A stretch of 64,000 nt of DNA from Vreelandella maris. GTDB taxonomy: Bacteria; Pseudomonadota; Gammaproteobacteria; Pseudomonadales; Halomonadaceae. The notes under the pieces are model-generated. The model was not told where the DNA came from, searched no databases, and worked only from the letters and a program-made list of their open reading frames with translations. Location: positions 62,001-126,000 of the forward strand of contig NZ_JABWCV010000005.1 of NCBI RefSeq assembly GCF_013371085.1, in the 5' to 3' direction. The position numbers and the translations under genes were made by a program. Positions 34,626 through 43,142 of the stretch are shown here, piece by piece. Position 1 is the first letter of the stretch. Each line of letters opens with the position of its first letter.

Positions 34626-36028
34626 GTTTTTTACTGGGCAGCGGGGCAGGCTTTTCCGGTGACCGTACCGATGCGGCCGTGGCGGTGGTAGCAGAGTTGA
34701 TCAAGCGACAGCAACCCTCTGCCTTGGTATTCGAAACCCTGGGTGAGCGGACATTGGCGGCCGCCCACCGGGCGATGCGTGAGGACCCCGAAAGCGGGTT
34801 TGAACCGCTGCTGGACGAGCTGCTGGCGCCAGTGCTTCGCGATTGCCTGGATCACGGCATTAAAATTCTAGGCAACTTCGGTGCCGCCAACCCTGGTGGC
34901 GCGTGCCAGGTCATTGCGGAGCTAGCCGCCCAGCTTGGTCGTCCAGAGGTGCGGATTGCCCAGGTGCACGGCGATGATATCCGCCAGCAACTGCATGGCC
35001 TGGACTTGCAGCGTTGGGAGGCCGAACGGCTGGAGATGCCGGACGATGACGCCTTGATTTCCGCCAATGTCTACCTGGGTGCCAAGGCACTGGCCGAAGC
35101 GTTAGCCATGCAGGCAGACGTGGTAGTCACCGGGCGGGTAGCCGATCCGGCGCTGTTTTTAGCCCCGCTGATGCACCACTTCGATTGGCCTTGGGACGAC
35201 TGGGACCGCCTCGCTTGCGGCATGATGGCCGGTCACCTGGCCGAGTGTGGTGCCCAGGTAAGTGGCGGCTACTTTGCCGACCCAGGCTTTAAAGACGTGC
35301 CTGGCCTTGCCACGGTGGGCTACCCAATCATCGAAGTAGAGCAGGATGGCAACCTGATCATCACCAAGCCCGCCAATACCGGCGGCTGCGTTACCGAGCA
35401 AACGGTGAAAGAGCAACTGCTCTATGAGGTGCATGACCCCGCCAATTACCTGACCCCGGATGTCACGGTGGATCTTACCCACGCCGAAGTACGCCAACTG
35501 GCGCCCAATCGAGTGGCGGTTACCGGCATTCGCGGCAAGCCCGCACCTGAACGGTTAAAGACGACCGTATGCTACGAGGGTGGCTGGCAGGGCGAGGCGG
35601 AAATTTCCTATGCCGGACCCAATGCGCTGGCAAGGGCGCAATTGGCCGCCCAGGTGCTGCGCGAACGGCTGGTATTTCGCGCCCCGGCTGAGCTGCGAAC
35701 GCGTTTGGACATCATCGGCCTGGCCAGCGTGTTCGATAGCGATAGCGGTGAGCTACAGCGTAGCGCCGCGCCTTCTACCAGCGGTGATTACCGGCTGCGG
35801 CTGGCGGCCGAGCACAGCGAGCGGCGCTGGGTGGCGCGTGCCACGCAAGAGCTTTTGGCGCTTTACTGTGCCGGGCCTGCCGGGGGAGGCGGGGTGCGAC
35901 GTCAGTTTCAACGGCGGGTATTTACCGCCTCGTACTTGGTAAAACGCAGCGACATTTATGCCCATGCCACGCTATTTGAGTCGCCGACCCAGGAAGCCCA
36001 CAGGAGCGAACGCTATGCTGCAAGCTGA
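34622..36028 (+). CDS. AtuA-family protein (DUF1446)
   Basis: A 468-residue member of the acyclic terpene utilisation AtuA family. The N-terminal GSGAGFSGDRTDAAVAVV and the GNFGAANPGGACQVI segment are characteristic. AtuA is needed for citronellol/geraniol catabolism in pseudomonads, but its reaction is not settled, and most homologues lie in other contexts. Here it is translationally coupled to a TAXI permease and to a small partner downstream, suggesting that the imported compound is its substrate. Confidence 0.85.
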   Translation: MSFLLGSGAGFSGDRTDAAVAVVAELIKRQQPSALVFETLGERTLAAAHRAMREDPESGFEPLLDELLAPVLRDCLDHGIKILGNFGAANPGGACQVIAELAAQLGRPEVRIAQVHGDDIRQQLHGLDLQRWEAERLEMPDDDALISANVYLGAKALAEALAMQADVVVTGRVADPALFLAPLMHHFDWPWDDWDRLACGMMAGHLAECGAQVSGGYFADPGFKDVPGLATVGYPIIEVEQDGNLIITKPANTGGCVTEQTVKEQLLYEVHDPANYLTPDVTVDLTHAEVRQLAPNRVAVTGIRGKPAPERLKTTVCYEGGWQGEAEISYAGPNALARAQLAAQVLRERLVFRAPAELRTRLDIIGLASVFDSDSGELQRSAAPSTSGDYRLRLAAEHSERRWVARATQELLALYCAGPAGGGGVRRQFQRRVFTASYLVKRSDIYAHATLFESPTQEAHRSERYAAS

Positions 36029-36368
36029 ACCCACACAAACGTCAATGCGTGCGCCCGCCTCGATCTCTCTTCACCAATTGGCGCACGCCCGTGCGGGGGA
36101 TAAAGGCGAACGCCTCAACGTGGCGCTGTTTGCCTATGAGGCGGATCACTACGCCACCTTGCTGGAACAGGTCACCGAAGAACGAGTGCTGGCGCTCTTC
36201 TCCCATCGCGGCGCTAGCCGGGTGCGGCGCTACCCTCTACCTAACTTGGCAGGCATGAACTTCGTGATCGATGATGTGCTTCAAGGCGGCGTTAACGGGG
36301 CACTCAATCTGGATGGCCATGGCAAAACGCTGTCGTTTTTGTTGTTAAGCCTGGAGGTTCACCTCTAG
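36015..36368 (+). CDS. AtuA-like ferredoxin-fold small protein
   Basis: A 117-residue protein matching the C-terminal domain that follows AtuA in many longer homologues, here as a separate chain. The segment HQLAHARAGDKGERLNVALFA and NFVIDDVLQGGVNGALNLD are typical. The ATG at 36015 lies inside the end of the AtuA-like gene (14-base overlap) with AGGAGC seven bases upstream. The two proteins probably form one complex. It ends the LysR-controlled operon. Confidence 0.85.
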   Translation: MLQAEPTQTSMRAPASISLHQLAHARAGDKGERLNVALFAYEADHYATLLEQVTEERVLALFSHRGASRVRRYPLPNLAGMNFVIDDVLQGGVNGALNLDGHGKTLSFLLLSLEVHL

Positions 36369-36505
36369 CCATTTTTTAACCACGCACTCGACCTAGGTGG
36401 TCATGACGTGCTGCTCAAAACACCCTACTATGCGTGAACTTGCATGCGAGCTAATCAATATAGCGATAGCTAACATAATAAAAGTGGTGTTTAAGGAGCA
36501 GCCCG

Positions 36506-37729
36506 ATGACCGCAGCAACGCTAGGTTCCCAGCGCTTTAGAGTGCTATTGGCGGGCGTGTTCAGCCAGATATTGTGTGTGGGTATCGCCCGTTTCGCTTA
36601 TACGCCGCTGCTGCCGGTCATGCAGCAGCAAACCTGGATGGGCGACGCCGATGGTGGCTGGCTGGCGGCGCTCAACTACGCGGGCTATATGCTGGGGGCG
36701 GTGTTGGCCGCCACTATCCGCAGTCTCTATATCAAAGACCTCCTATTTCGCTGTGGGTTAATCCTGGCCGTGCTTACTACCGCGGGCATGGCACTCACCG
36801 AGCACTTCTGGGTATGGGCGGGGCTGCGTTTTCTGGCGGGTCTTTCCAGCAGTGGCTCAATGTTGCTAGCGTCCGGGTTGATTCTTCACTGGCTAATGCA
36901 ACACCGCCAGCGCGGCGAGCTGGGCATTCACTTTGCTGGTTTGGGCATTGGTATGGTGGTGGTCTCCGTCGCGGTTGAAATGATGCTGCAGCTTTCGTTT
37001 AGCTGGCAGACCCAGTGGTGGGGCTTTAGCTTGCTGGGGGCCGCGTTGTTGGTACCTGCCTGGTACTGGCTGCCGCGCCCGGAAAAGCAAGGTGGCGCGG
37101 CGCACACGGCGAATAGCCAACCCGCGATGCCGCCCACGCGCACCTTTATGCGCTGGATGCTGGCTGCCTATTTTTGCGCCGGTTACGGCTATGTGATCAG
37201 CGCTACCTTTCTCGTCGCGATTGTCGAGCGTGAGCCGCTGCTGGCGGGAATGGGCAACTGGACCTTCGCCCTGGCCGGTTTAGCCGCAGCCCCCGCGGTG
37301 ATGCTGTGGGATTTAGTCGCCCGCCGAGTCGGGTACCTGGGGGCGCTGATTATTGCCATGTGCATTCAGGTAGTGGGCATCGTACTGCCTGCGATTACCG
37401 CGAACGCGGCGGCGGTGTTGCTCAGCGCCGTGCTTTACGGCGGTACCTTCCTCGGCTGCGTCAGCCTGGTGTTAACCATGGCGGGGCGGCTTTATCCTTC
37501 AAGCCCAGCGCGGTTAATGGGGCAGATGACCCTGGCCTACGGCGTTGCCCAGATATGCGCCCCGGCCTTGACCGGCATGCTGGCCGAAGCCTCTGGCAAT
37601 TACAGCCTAGGGCTTTGGTTGGCAGGCGGCTTTGTGGCCCTGGGCGCTGTGCTGCTGGCCTGTTTACGCCGTGTGGATCAAACCGCCCAGCGCCTGGATG
37701 CTGCCGCCAAGGCCGCCGTATACGCCTAG
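36506..37729 (+). CDS. MFS permease, YbfB/YjiJ family
   Basis: A 407-residue major facilitator transporter with twelve predicted helices of the YbfB/YjiJ group. The N-terminal GIARFAYTPLLPVMQQ is characteristic. AAGGAG precedes the ATG. The substrate of this family is unknown. It is separated from the AtuA operon by 137 bases and is likely transcribed on its own. Confidence 0.87.
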   Translation: MTAATLGSQRFRVLLAGVFSQILCVGIARFAYTPLLPVMQQQTWMGDADGGWLAALNYAGYMLGAVLAATIRSLYIKDLLFRCGLILAVLTTAGMALTEHFWVWAGLRFLAGLSSSGSMLLASGLILHWLMQHRQRGELGIHFAGLGIGMVVVSVAVEMMLQLSFSWQTQWWGFSLLGAALLVPAWYWLPRPEKQGGAAHTANSQPAMPPTRTFMRWMLAAYFCAGYGYVISATFLVAIVEREPLLAGMGNWTFALAGLAAAPAVMLWDLVARRVGYLGALIIAMCIQVVGIVLPAITANAAAVLLSAVLYGGTFLGCVSLVLTMAGRLYPSSPARLMGQMTLAYGVAQICAPALTGMLAEASGNYSLGLWLAGGFVALGAVLLACLRRVDQTAQRLDAAAKAAVYA

Positions 37730-37797
37730 ATGCTGTTGGGCATTGCCCGTGAAATCCTATAGGATGAGCGCCTTTTTCTGACAGGGTAACTGGGCAA

Positions 37798-39261
37798 ATG
37801 ACCTCTTCTGGGCAACCTCGCACCCAGTGGCTAGGCCGCTGGGGGTTTATGTTGGCAGCAACCGGCTCGGCGGTTGGGCTGGGCAATATCTGGAAATTCC
37901 CCTATATCACCGGGGAGTTCGGCGGCGGTGCCTTCGTGCTGGTGTACCTGGCCTGTATTTTTGCCGTGGGTGTGCCGGTCATGATGACCGAGATCGCCTT
38001 TGGACGGCGCGGCCAGGGCAGCCCAGTGGATGCCATTCGCCGCGTGGTCAATGAATCAGGCCGCTCGTCGGTGTGGTCGCTGATTGGCTGGATGGCCATG
38101 CTCTGCGGCTTTATGGTGCTGTCATTTTACGTCGTCGTGGCGGGCTGGTCGTTCTCGTATCTGTGGAAGATGCTGACCGGTGGCCTGTCCGGCAGCAGCG
38201 TTAACGATATGGCTGCTGTGTTTGGGGCCAACAACGCTAATCCGCTGAATCTCGGTTTCTGGAGTACCTTAGTGACGCTGCTCACCATGCTGATTGTGGG
38301 CAAGGGCGTACAGAAGGGAATCGAGAAGAGTGTCAGTTGGATGATGCCCGGCTTGGTCATCATGCTGGTGATCCTGATTGGCTTTGGCCTGTTTTCCGGT
38401 GGCTTTGGCGCGGCGGTTAACTTCCTGTTTTCGTTCAACGCGGGCAGCCTCTCCAGCGAAGGGCTGCTGGCAGCGCTGGGGCATGCCTTCTTTACCCTCT
38501 CACTGGCCTCCGGGGCGATTCTTACCTACGGTAGCTACCTGCCCAAAGGTGCCTCGATTGGCCGGACCACGGTCAGTGTTGCCGTGGCGGATACGGTAGT
38601 GGCGCTGATGGCGGGGCTGGCGATCTTTCCGGTGATCTTCGCCAACGGCATGGACCCCGGCGAAGGCCCCGGGCTTATTTTCATGAGCCTGCCCCTGGCC
38701 TTCCAGGCGATGCCGCTGGGCACGCTGTTTGGCATTTTGTTCTTCCTCATGCTCTCCATGGCCGCGTTGACCTCTGCCATTTCCATGGTCGAGGCGACGG
38801 TTTCCTGGCTGTGCGATAACAAAGGCATTTCGCGCCCGGCAGCTGCTTGGGGCACGGGCATTGTGCTGTGGTTGATCAGCACCCTGGCGATGCTGTCATT
38901 CAATCTGGGCGCGGATTGGACGCTGGCAGGCAAGACCTTTTTCGACTGGCTGGATTACCTGACCTCACGCTGGATGATGCCGCTGGGCGGCCTGGGCATG
39001 GTGATATTGGCAGGCTTTGTATTGAAGAGTGACACCTTCCGCGAAGAGCTGGGGCTGGCTCCGCTGCCGTATGCGCTGTGGCTGGCCATGGTGCGCTACG
39101 TTAGCCCGCTCGGCATTGTGGTGATTTTTGTCGATGCGCTGGGTGTTTATCAGGTCTCTTTTGCAGCGCACTGGCCCTGGCTGCTGGCGATACTGGTGGT
39201 CATGGCGGCGCTTGGGGAAACCCTAAGCCCGCGGCTGCGTCACGCGCTTCGCGCTGGCTAG
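37798..39261 (+). CDS. Sodium-dependent neurotransmitter-symporter-family transporter
   Basis: A 487-residue member of the SNF/NSS family, related to LeuT. The signature ATGSAVGLGNIWKFPY in the first helix contains the residues that hold sodium and substrate. About eleven to twelve helices are seen. Bacterial members import amino acids with sodium. Its 3' end overlaps the convergent umuC gene by 39 bases. Confidence 0.92.
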   Translation: MTSSGQPRTQWLGRWGFMLAATGSAVGLGNIWKFPYITGEFGGGAFVLVYLACIFAVGVPVMMTEIAFGRRGQGSPVDAIRRVVNESGRSSVWSLIGWMAMLCGFMVLSFYVVVAGWSFSYLWKMLTGGLSGSSVNDMAAVFGANNANPLNLGFWSTLVTLLTMLIVGKGVQKGIEKSVSWMMPGLVIMLVILIGFGLFSGGFGAAVNFLFSFNAGSLSSEGLLAALGHAFFTLSLASGAILTYGSYLPKGASIGRTTVSVAVADTVVALMAGLAIFPVIFANGMDPGEGPGLIFMSLPLAFQAMPLGTLFGILFFLMLSMAALTSAISMVEATVSWLCDNKGISRPAAAWGTGIVLWLISTLAMLSFNLGADWTLAGKTFFDWLDYLTSRWMMPLGGLGMVILAGFVLKSDTFREELGLAPLPYALWLAMVRYVSPLGIVVIFVDALGVYQVSFAAHWPWLLAILVVMAALGETLSPRLRHALRAG

Positions 39262-40581
39262 CGTTTGCTGCTTGCGCTGTTGCTCCTTCGCCTCGGCCGC
39301 TGCCACCGCGCCGGGGTGAGTGCCCACTTTCATCAGCTCATCCCAGCGCGTGGTAAAGCGGTTGGAACGGTGAGCACAGCGTAGCTGCCAGGCAGCAGGC
39401 GCGTCGGTCATGCCAAAGTTGATGGTGCCTTGCCCCATACGCTGATTAATCTGATCGACCGTGGCCATCAAGAACGGGTGGCGATCACGGGCCGGGGGAT
39501 GCAGCAGCGAAAGCTGGTGCTCTTTGGCGTCCACCAAATCAAGCAGCATCACGCCCGCCTTCATAAAACGAAAGCGGGGGCGATGAATCTGCTCCAGCCC
39601 CTGGCGTACGGCATCAAGAATCACACGCGTATCGTCGCTGGGCGAGGGGAGCGGGATCAGCGCTTGAGGAAAATATTGCGGCTGGTCGCGGCGGTGACGG
39701 TTGGTGTTTAGAAACACCATCACCGCTCGGGCCATGCTGCCCTGTTCACGCAGTTTTTCAGCACTACGCTGGGCGTGACGGCGCAGCGCGTTGTGCACCT
39801 CGGTAAACACGCCGGTCGGTTGGCCGAACGAGCGCGAGGTCATAATGCGCTGGCGCGGCTGGTCCAACGCATTCATTTCCAGGCAAGAGGTGCCGCGCAG
39901 CTCAAGCGCCGTGCGGGCCAGCACTACTGAAAAGCGCTTGCGCAGCCATTTTTCATCGCTTTCGCGCAAATCCCAGGCGGTGTTGATATCGCCAATCGCC
40001 AAACGCTCGGCAAGCCGACGCCCAACGCCCCACACACTGCCCACCGGGGTGCGCTTTAGCAGCGCCTCGGTGGTGTGATCCTGCCCGCTTAATAAGCAAA
40101 CACCTTCGTAGTGAGGGTCTTGCTTGGCAAGGTGATTAGCCAGTTTGGCAAGTGTATGGGTAGGGGCAAGTCCCACGCACACCGGCAATCCTAAATGACG
40201 ACGAATACGCTGACGCAGCTTTCGTCCCAGTGCTTCACACTGCTCGGTGGTGAAACCTTCTAAATAGACGAACATTTCATCAATGGAGTAGGGCGCAATC
40301 TCTGGGCAGGCATCGCGCAGCAGTTGGGCCAGCCGTGCCGACATATCACCATAAAGCTCGTAATTGGAAGATAGCAGGTGAATCTCGCCACGCTGGCGCA
40401 GCCATTCGAGTTTGAAGGCGGGCGTACCCATGGGAATATCCAGCGCCTTCAACTCTGCGGAACGCGCGATCACACAACCGTCGTTGTTGGACATCACCCC
40501 AACGGGTTTACCTTCCAGCTTAGGCTGAAATACCCGCTCGCAGCTGACATAGAAGTTATTGGCGTCGACCAGGCCAATCAT
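39223..40581 (-). CDS. umuC: DNA polymerase V catalytic subunit UmuC
   Basis: A 452-residue Y-family polymerase for translesion synthesis. The catalytic start MIGLVDANNFYVSCERVF and the SIDEMFVYLEG metal-binding segment are intact, with the little-finger domain and a UmuC C-terminal tail following. The ATG overlaps the umuD stop (ATGA) so the two are coupled. UmuC needs cleaved UmuD' and RecA for activity. Confidence 0.95.
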   Translation of the reverse strand: MIGLVDANNFYVSCERVFQPKLEGKPVGVMSNNDGCVIARSAELKALDIPMGTPAFKLEWLRQRGEIHLLSSNYELYGDMSARLAQLLRDACPEIAPYSIDEMFVYLEGFTTEQCEALGRKLRQRIRRHLGLPVCVGLAPTHTLAKLANHLAKQDPHYEGVCLLSGQDHTTEALLKRTPVGSVWGVGRRLAERLAIGDINTAWDLRESDEKWLRKRFSVVLARTALELRGTSCLEMNALDQPRQRIMTSRSFGQPTGVFTEVHNALRRHAQRSAEKLREQGSMARAVMVFLNTNRHRRDQPQYFPQALIPLPSPSDDTRVILDAVRQGLEQIHRPRFRFMKAGVMLLDLVDAKEHQLSLLHPPARDRHPFLMATVDQINQRMGQGTINFGMTDAPAAWQLRCAHRSNRFTTRWDELMKVGTHPGAVAAAEAKEQQRKQQTLASAKRVTQPRA

Positions 40582-41030
40582 CGCACGTACTCATGGATGA
40601 CGGCGCGCACCACACCCCATAGTTGGCAGTCGCTGCCCTCAAGAGGCAAGGGCGGGTAATGGGGATGGGTGGAGCAGAGGTGGGGCGTTCCCTGGTAAAG
40701 CGCGTAGCGTTTGATCAACGCTTCGCCCTCCAGCATAGCGACCAGAATGTGGCCCAAGCGAGGCTCGATACCGCGGTCGACGATAAGCAGGTCACCCTCA
40801 AAAATCCCCCACCCCTCCATGCTGTTACCGGTAGCGGTGACATAAAACGTCTGGGTAGGGTTTTTAACCAGCCGGATGTTGAGATCCAGCGTACACGGCT
40901 CGTAATCCTGCGCAGGCGAAGGAAAACCACTAAAACCAGCACGGCCCAAAAAGGTTAAATACGGCAGCGGCTGGGCGCTTAACGGCAAGGCGGGGGTAAA
41001 ATGAAAAGACTGGCCCGGCATTGTCGGCAT
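40578..41030 (-). CDS. umuD: Error-prone repair protein UmuD
   Basis: A 150-residue LexA-like protein that self-cleaves to UmuD' on RecA filaments. The serine of the Ser-Lys dyad is in TGNSMEGWGIFEGD and the lysine in GEALIKRY. A likely cleavage site is the Ala-Gly in FLGRAGFSGFPSP. The start at 41030 gives the usual length; an extended frame to 41279 runs through repeat DNA. A LexA box precedes the gene. Confidence 0.93.
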   Translation of the reverse strand: MPTMPGQSFHFTPALPLSAQPLPYLTFLGRAGFSGFPSPAQDYEPCTLDLNIRLVKNPTQTFYVTATGNSMEGWGIFEGDLLIVDRGIEPRLGHILVAMLEGEALIKRYALYQGTPHLCSTHPHYPPLPLEGSDCQLWGVVRAVIHEYVR

Positions 41031-41046
41031 CCTGACTCTTAAAGTG

Positions 41047-41062
41047 TTGTATGAATATACAG
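41047..41062 (-). promoter_or_regulatory. LexA (SOS) box of umuDC
   Basis: On the minus strand CTGTATATTCATACAA matches the CTGT-N8-ACAG LexA pattern with one mismatch. It ends 17 bases before the umuD start codon. Confidence 0.8.
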
Positions 41063-41105
41063 TATTTTTCAGAGTGAAGGAAAATGCAAATAGGCGGGCA
41101 GTGCT

Positions 41106-41302
41106 GAGATTGCTTAACTGAGTTCGCAATGACAAAGAAGGGGCATTCGCAATGACACCGCCACATGCCATCGCGAGGAGCTCTATTACTCCCATGTCAT
41201 TGCAAAGAACTCTATTTTTCCCCATGTCATTGCGAGGAGCGCAGCGACGCGGCAATCTCAACCATCGGCGGCACTCCAACCCGAGACCGCCGCGCTCCGC
41301 TC
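41106..41302. repeat. REP-like repeats left of the IS element
   Basis: Contains a reverse unit (41106-41132), partial units near 41144-41210 and a full forward unit beginning at 41226. The last 77 bases (41226-41302) recur at 42800-42876 with a single difference, so the flanks of the IS come from a tandemly duplicated repeat. Confidence 0.8.
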
Positions 41303-41383
41303 AATGAAAGGGACTCCTCCCCTCTCGAAGCTTCAAAGAGCTACATTGATAGTTGAACCACTTCAATGCGGAGGGGAAGAGTC

Positions 41384-42433
41384 ATGAACAAGCATAAGAC
41401 AATAGGTATTGATCTGGCAAAGCGTGTTTTCCAAGTGTGTGTTGTCGACACCCGCCGCCCGCGTGCTCAGGTCAACAAAGAGTTTAAACGGCATCAGGTC
41501 TTGGATTTTATGCGCCGCCAACCGGCCTGTCGGGTGTTCATGGAAGCGTGCGGTGGATCGCATTATTGGGCCCGACAGCTGCAGGCCCTCGGCCATAGCG
41601 TTGCGCTCATTTCACCCCAGTTTGTGACGCCCTTTCGCAAGGGGCACAAGACCGATGCCAATGACGCGCTCGCGATCGTTGAGGCCGGGTTGCGCCCTGA
41701 TATGCGCTTCGTGCCGCTCAAAAGCGTCGAGCAACAGGATATTCAGAGCCTGCACCGCATTCGGGAAAGGTATATTCATCAACGCACCCAGTTGATCAAT
41801 CAGGTTCATGGGTTATTGCAGGAATATGGAGTGATCAGCGGTCGGGGACAGAAAGCGTTAAAGCAACGTGTCTGGCTCGCCCTGGAAGATGCCGATAACG
41901 AGCTTTCGATGCTGATGCGTGACTTGATTGCCGAGCAAATGGCGGAGCTGGATCGACTCAACGAGCGTATTCAGTCACTGGATAAACGGGTGGAGCAGAT
42001 GAGCCGTGCGGTGATGCCTTGTCGCCAACTGTTGGCGATTGAGGGAGTGGGACCGGTGGTCGCCACCCAGCTCTATAGCGCCCTCGGTAACGGCGACGCC
42101 TTCAAGAAAGGTCGCCAAGCATCAGCCTATCTGGGGTTAACGCCGACACAACACAGCAGTGGTGGCATCGCGAAGATCAAGGGCATTGGCCGAACGGGGC
42201 AAATCTCGCTGAAAGCCGCCCTGATACGCGGCGCACACTCGGCCATCAACACCGTGGGTGACAAGCAGGATGCCAAAAGCCGTTGGCTACGCGCGCTGGT
42301 CGCACGCGTTGGCAAGAACAAAGCGGCTGTCGCGTTAGCGAACAAGACAGTGCGAACCGCCTGGGCGGTTCTGCACAGCGGACAGTCCTATTGTAGAGAG
42401 TTTAACGAAGGTTCAGCGCTGATGGCGAGCTAA
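41384..42433 (+). CDS. IS110-family DEDD transposase
   Basis: A 349-residue transposase. The N-terminal RuvC-like DEDD domain shows TIGIDLAKRVFQVCVVD, the Glu in FMEACGGSHYWAR and the KTDANDALAI acidic pair. The C-terminal Transposase_20 domain contains LLAIEGVGPVVATQL, a helix-hairpin-helix, and TPTQHSSGGIAKIKGIG with the conserved serine. The frame is intact, with GAGGGGAAGAG before the ATG at 41384, so the element may still be active. IS110 enzymes are guided by a bridge RNA from the element's non-coding end. Confidence 0.93.
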   Translation: MNKHKTIGIDLAKRVFQVCVVDTRRPRAQVNKEFKRHQVLDFMRRQPACRVFMEACGGSHYWARQLQALGHSVALISPQFVTPFRKGHKTDANDALAIVEAGLRPDMRFVPLKSVEQQDIQSLHRIRERYIHQRTQLINQVHGLLQEYGVISGRGQKALKQRVWLALEDADNELSMLMRDLIAEQMAELDRLNERIQSLDKRVEQMSRAVMPCRQLLAIEGVGPVVATQLYSALGNGDAFKKGRQASAYLGLTPTQHSSGGIAKIKGIGRTGQISLKAALIRGAHSAINTVGDKQDAKSRWLRALVARVGKNKAAVALANKTVRTAWAVLHSGQSYCREFNEGSALMAS

Positions 42434-42695
42434 GCGGTAGCACCACCAGCGCCTAAGCGCCGAGAGGCGACTACCTTGTTGCCGGGCAACGATTGATGAA
42501 AAACAGGTCAGACCGACCTTCTCAAAACCTGATCATCGCGATGGCTGAAGAAGCCTCCCGCTCGTTGAGGAGAGAAGGTGCGCGACGTTCATCAGGGTCA
42601 GGGGATAGCGTCCCCATCAAGAGACCGACTATACGCACGCATCGGCTTATGTTTTTCCATCATCGTCGCTTGCAACCGAGGAGGAGTCCCTATAC
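42434..42695 (+). other. Non-coding right end of the IS, candidate bridge-RNA region
   Basis: About 262 bases without a gene, longer than the 81-base left end. In IS1111-group elements the bridge RNA is encoded here. The octamer TCGCGATG at 42536-42543 equals the reconstructed target across the insertion junction (TC from the left flank, GCGATG from the right). An 8-base match may be chance. No folding was computed. Confidence 0.4.
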
Positions 42696-42970
42696 GCGAT
42701 GACAAACAAGGGCAACCCCAAGATTGCTTCACTGCGTTCGCAATGACAAAGAGGAAGTCATTCGCAATGACACCGCCCACATGCCATTGCGTTCCCCATG
42801 TCATTGCGAGGAGCGCAGCGACGCGGCAATCTCAACCATCGGCGGCACTCCAACCCGAGATCGCCGCGCTCCGCTCGCGAGGACAAAGCACCAAACCCCG
42901 AGATTGCTTCACTGCGTTCGCAATGACAAAGAGGAAGTCATTCGCAATGACAAAGAAGAGGCTATTCGGA
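42696..42970. repeat. REP-like repeats right of the IS element
   Basis: Reverse units at 42721-42747 and 42901-42927, a full forward unit at 42800-42832, and short CATTCGCAATGAC fragments. The two reverse units and the following AAAGAGGAAGTCATTCGCAA are identical over more than 40 bases, showing tandem duplication of a unit of about 180 bases. Frames read through it are not genes. Confidence 0.8.
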
Positions 42971-43142
42971 ATGACACCGAAAAGCGTTATTGCCCATTCG
43001 GTCAGCATTTAATGACCAACACAACATGAAGCACGCTCATGCACGACCTGACACGGATGCGATGAAAGTAGTGTCAGGCTGCGTTATGATACCGGCCTCG
43101 CTTCTTCCATGATGACCCTTTCTCGTTACGAGGTTCCCGCCG

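Larger units (their letters stand above)
41303..42695 (+). mobile_element. IS110-family insertion sequence (IS1111-like layout), 1393 bp
   Basis: The ends are inferred by comparing the interrupted repeat with the intact one downstream: CCGCTC (ending 41302) and GCGATGAC (from 42696) join to match CCGCTCGCGAGGAC at 42871. Subterminal inverted repeats GGGACTCCTCC (41310-41320) and GGAGGAGTCCC (42680-42690) are perfect. No target duplication is seen. The single gene is an intact DEDD transposase. The long right non-coding end (262 bases) and subterminal inverted repeats point to the IS1111 subgroup. Confidence 0.85.

Noticed and set aside
42578..43029. Two overlapping frames right of the IS element
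   Set aside because: Both are read through the IS end and REP repeats; their proteins repeat the translated repeat (HCEERSDAA) and are not real.
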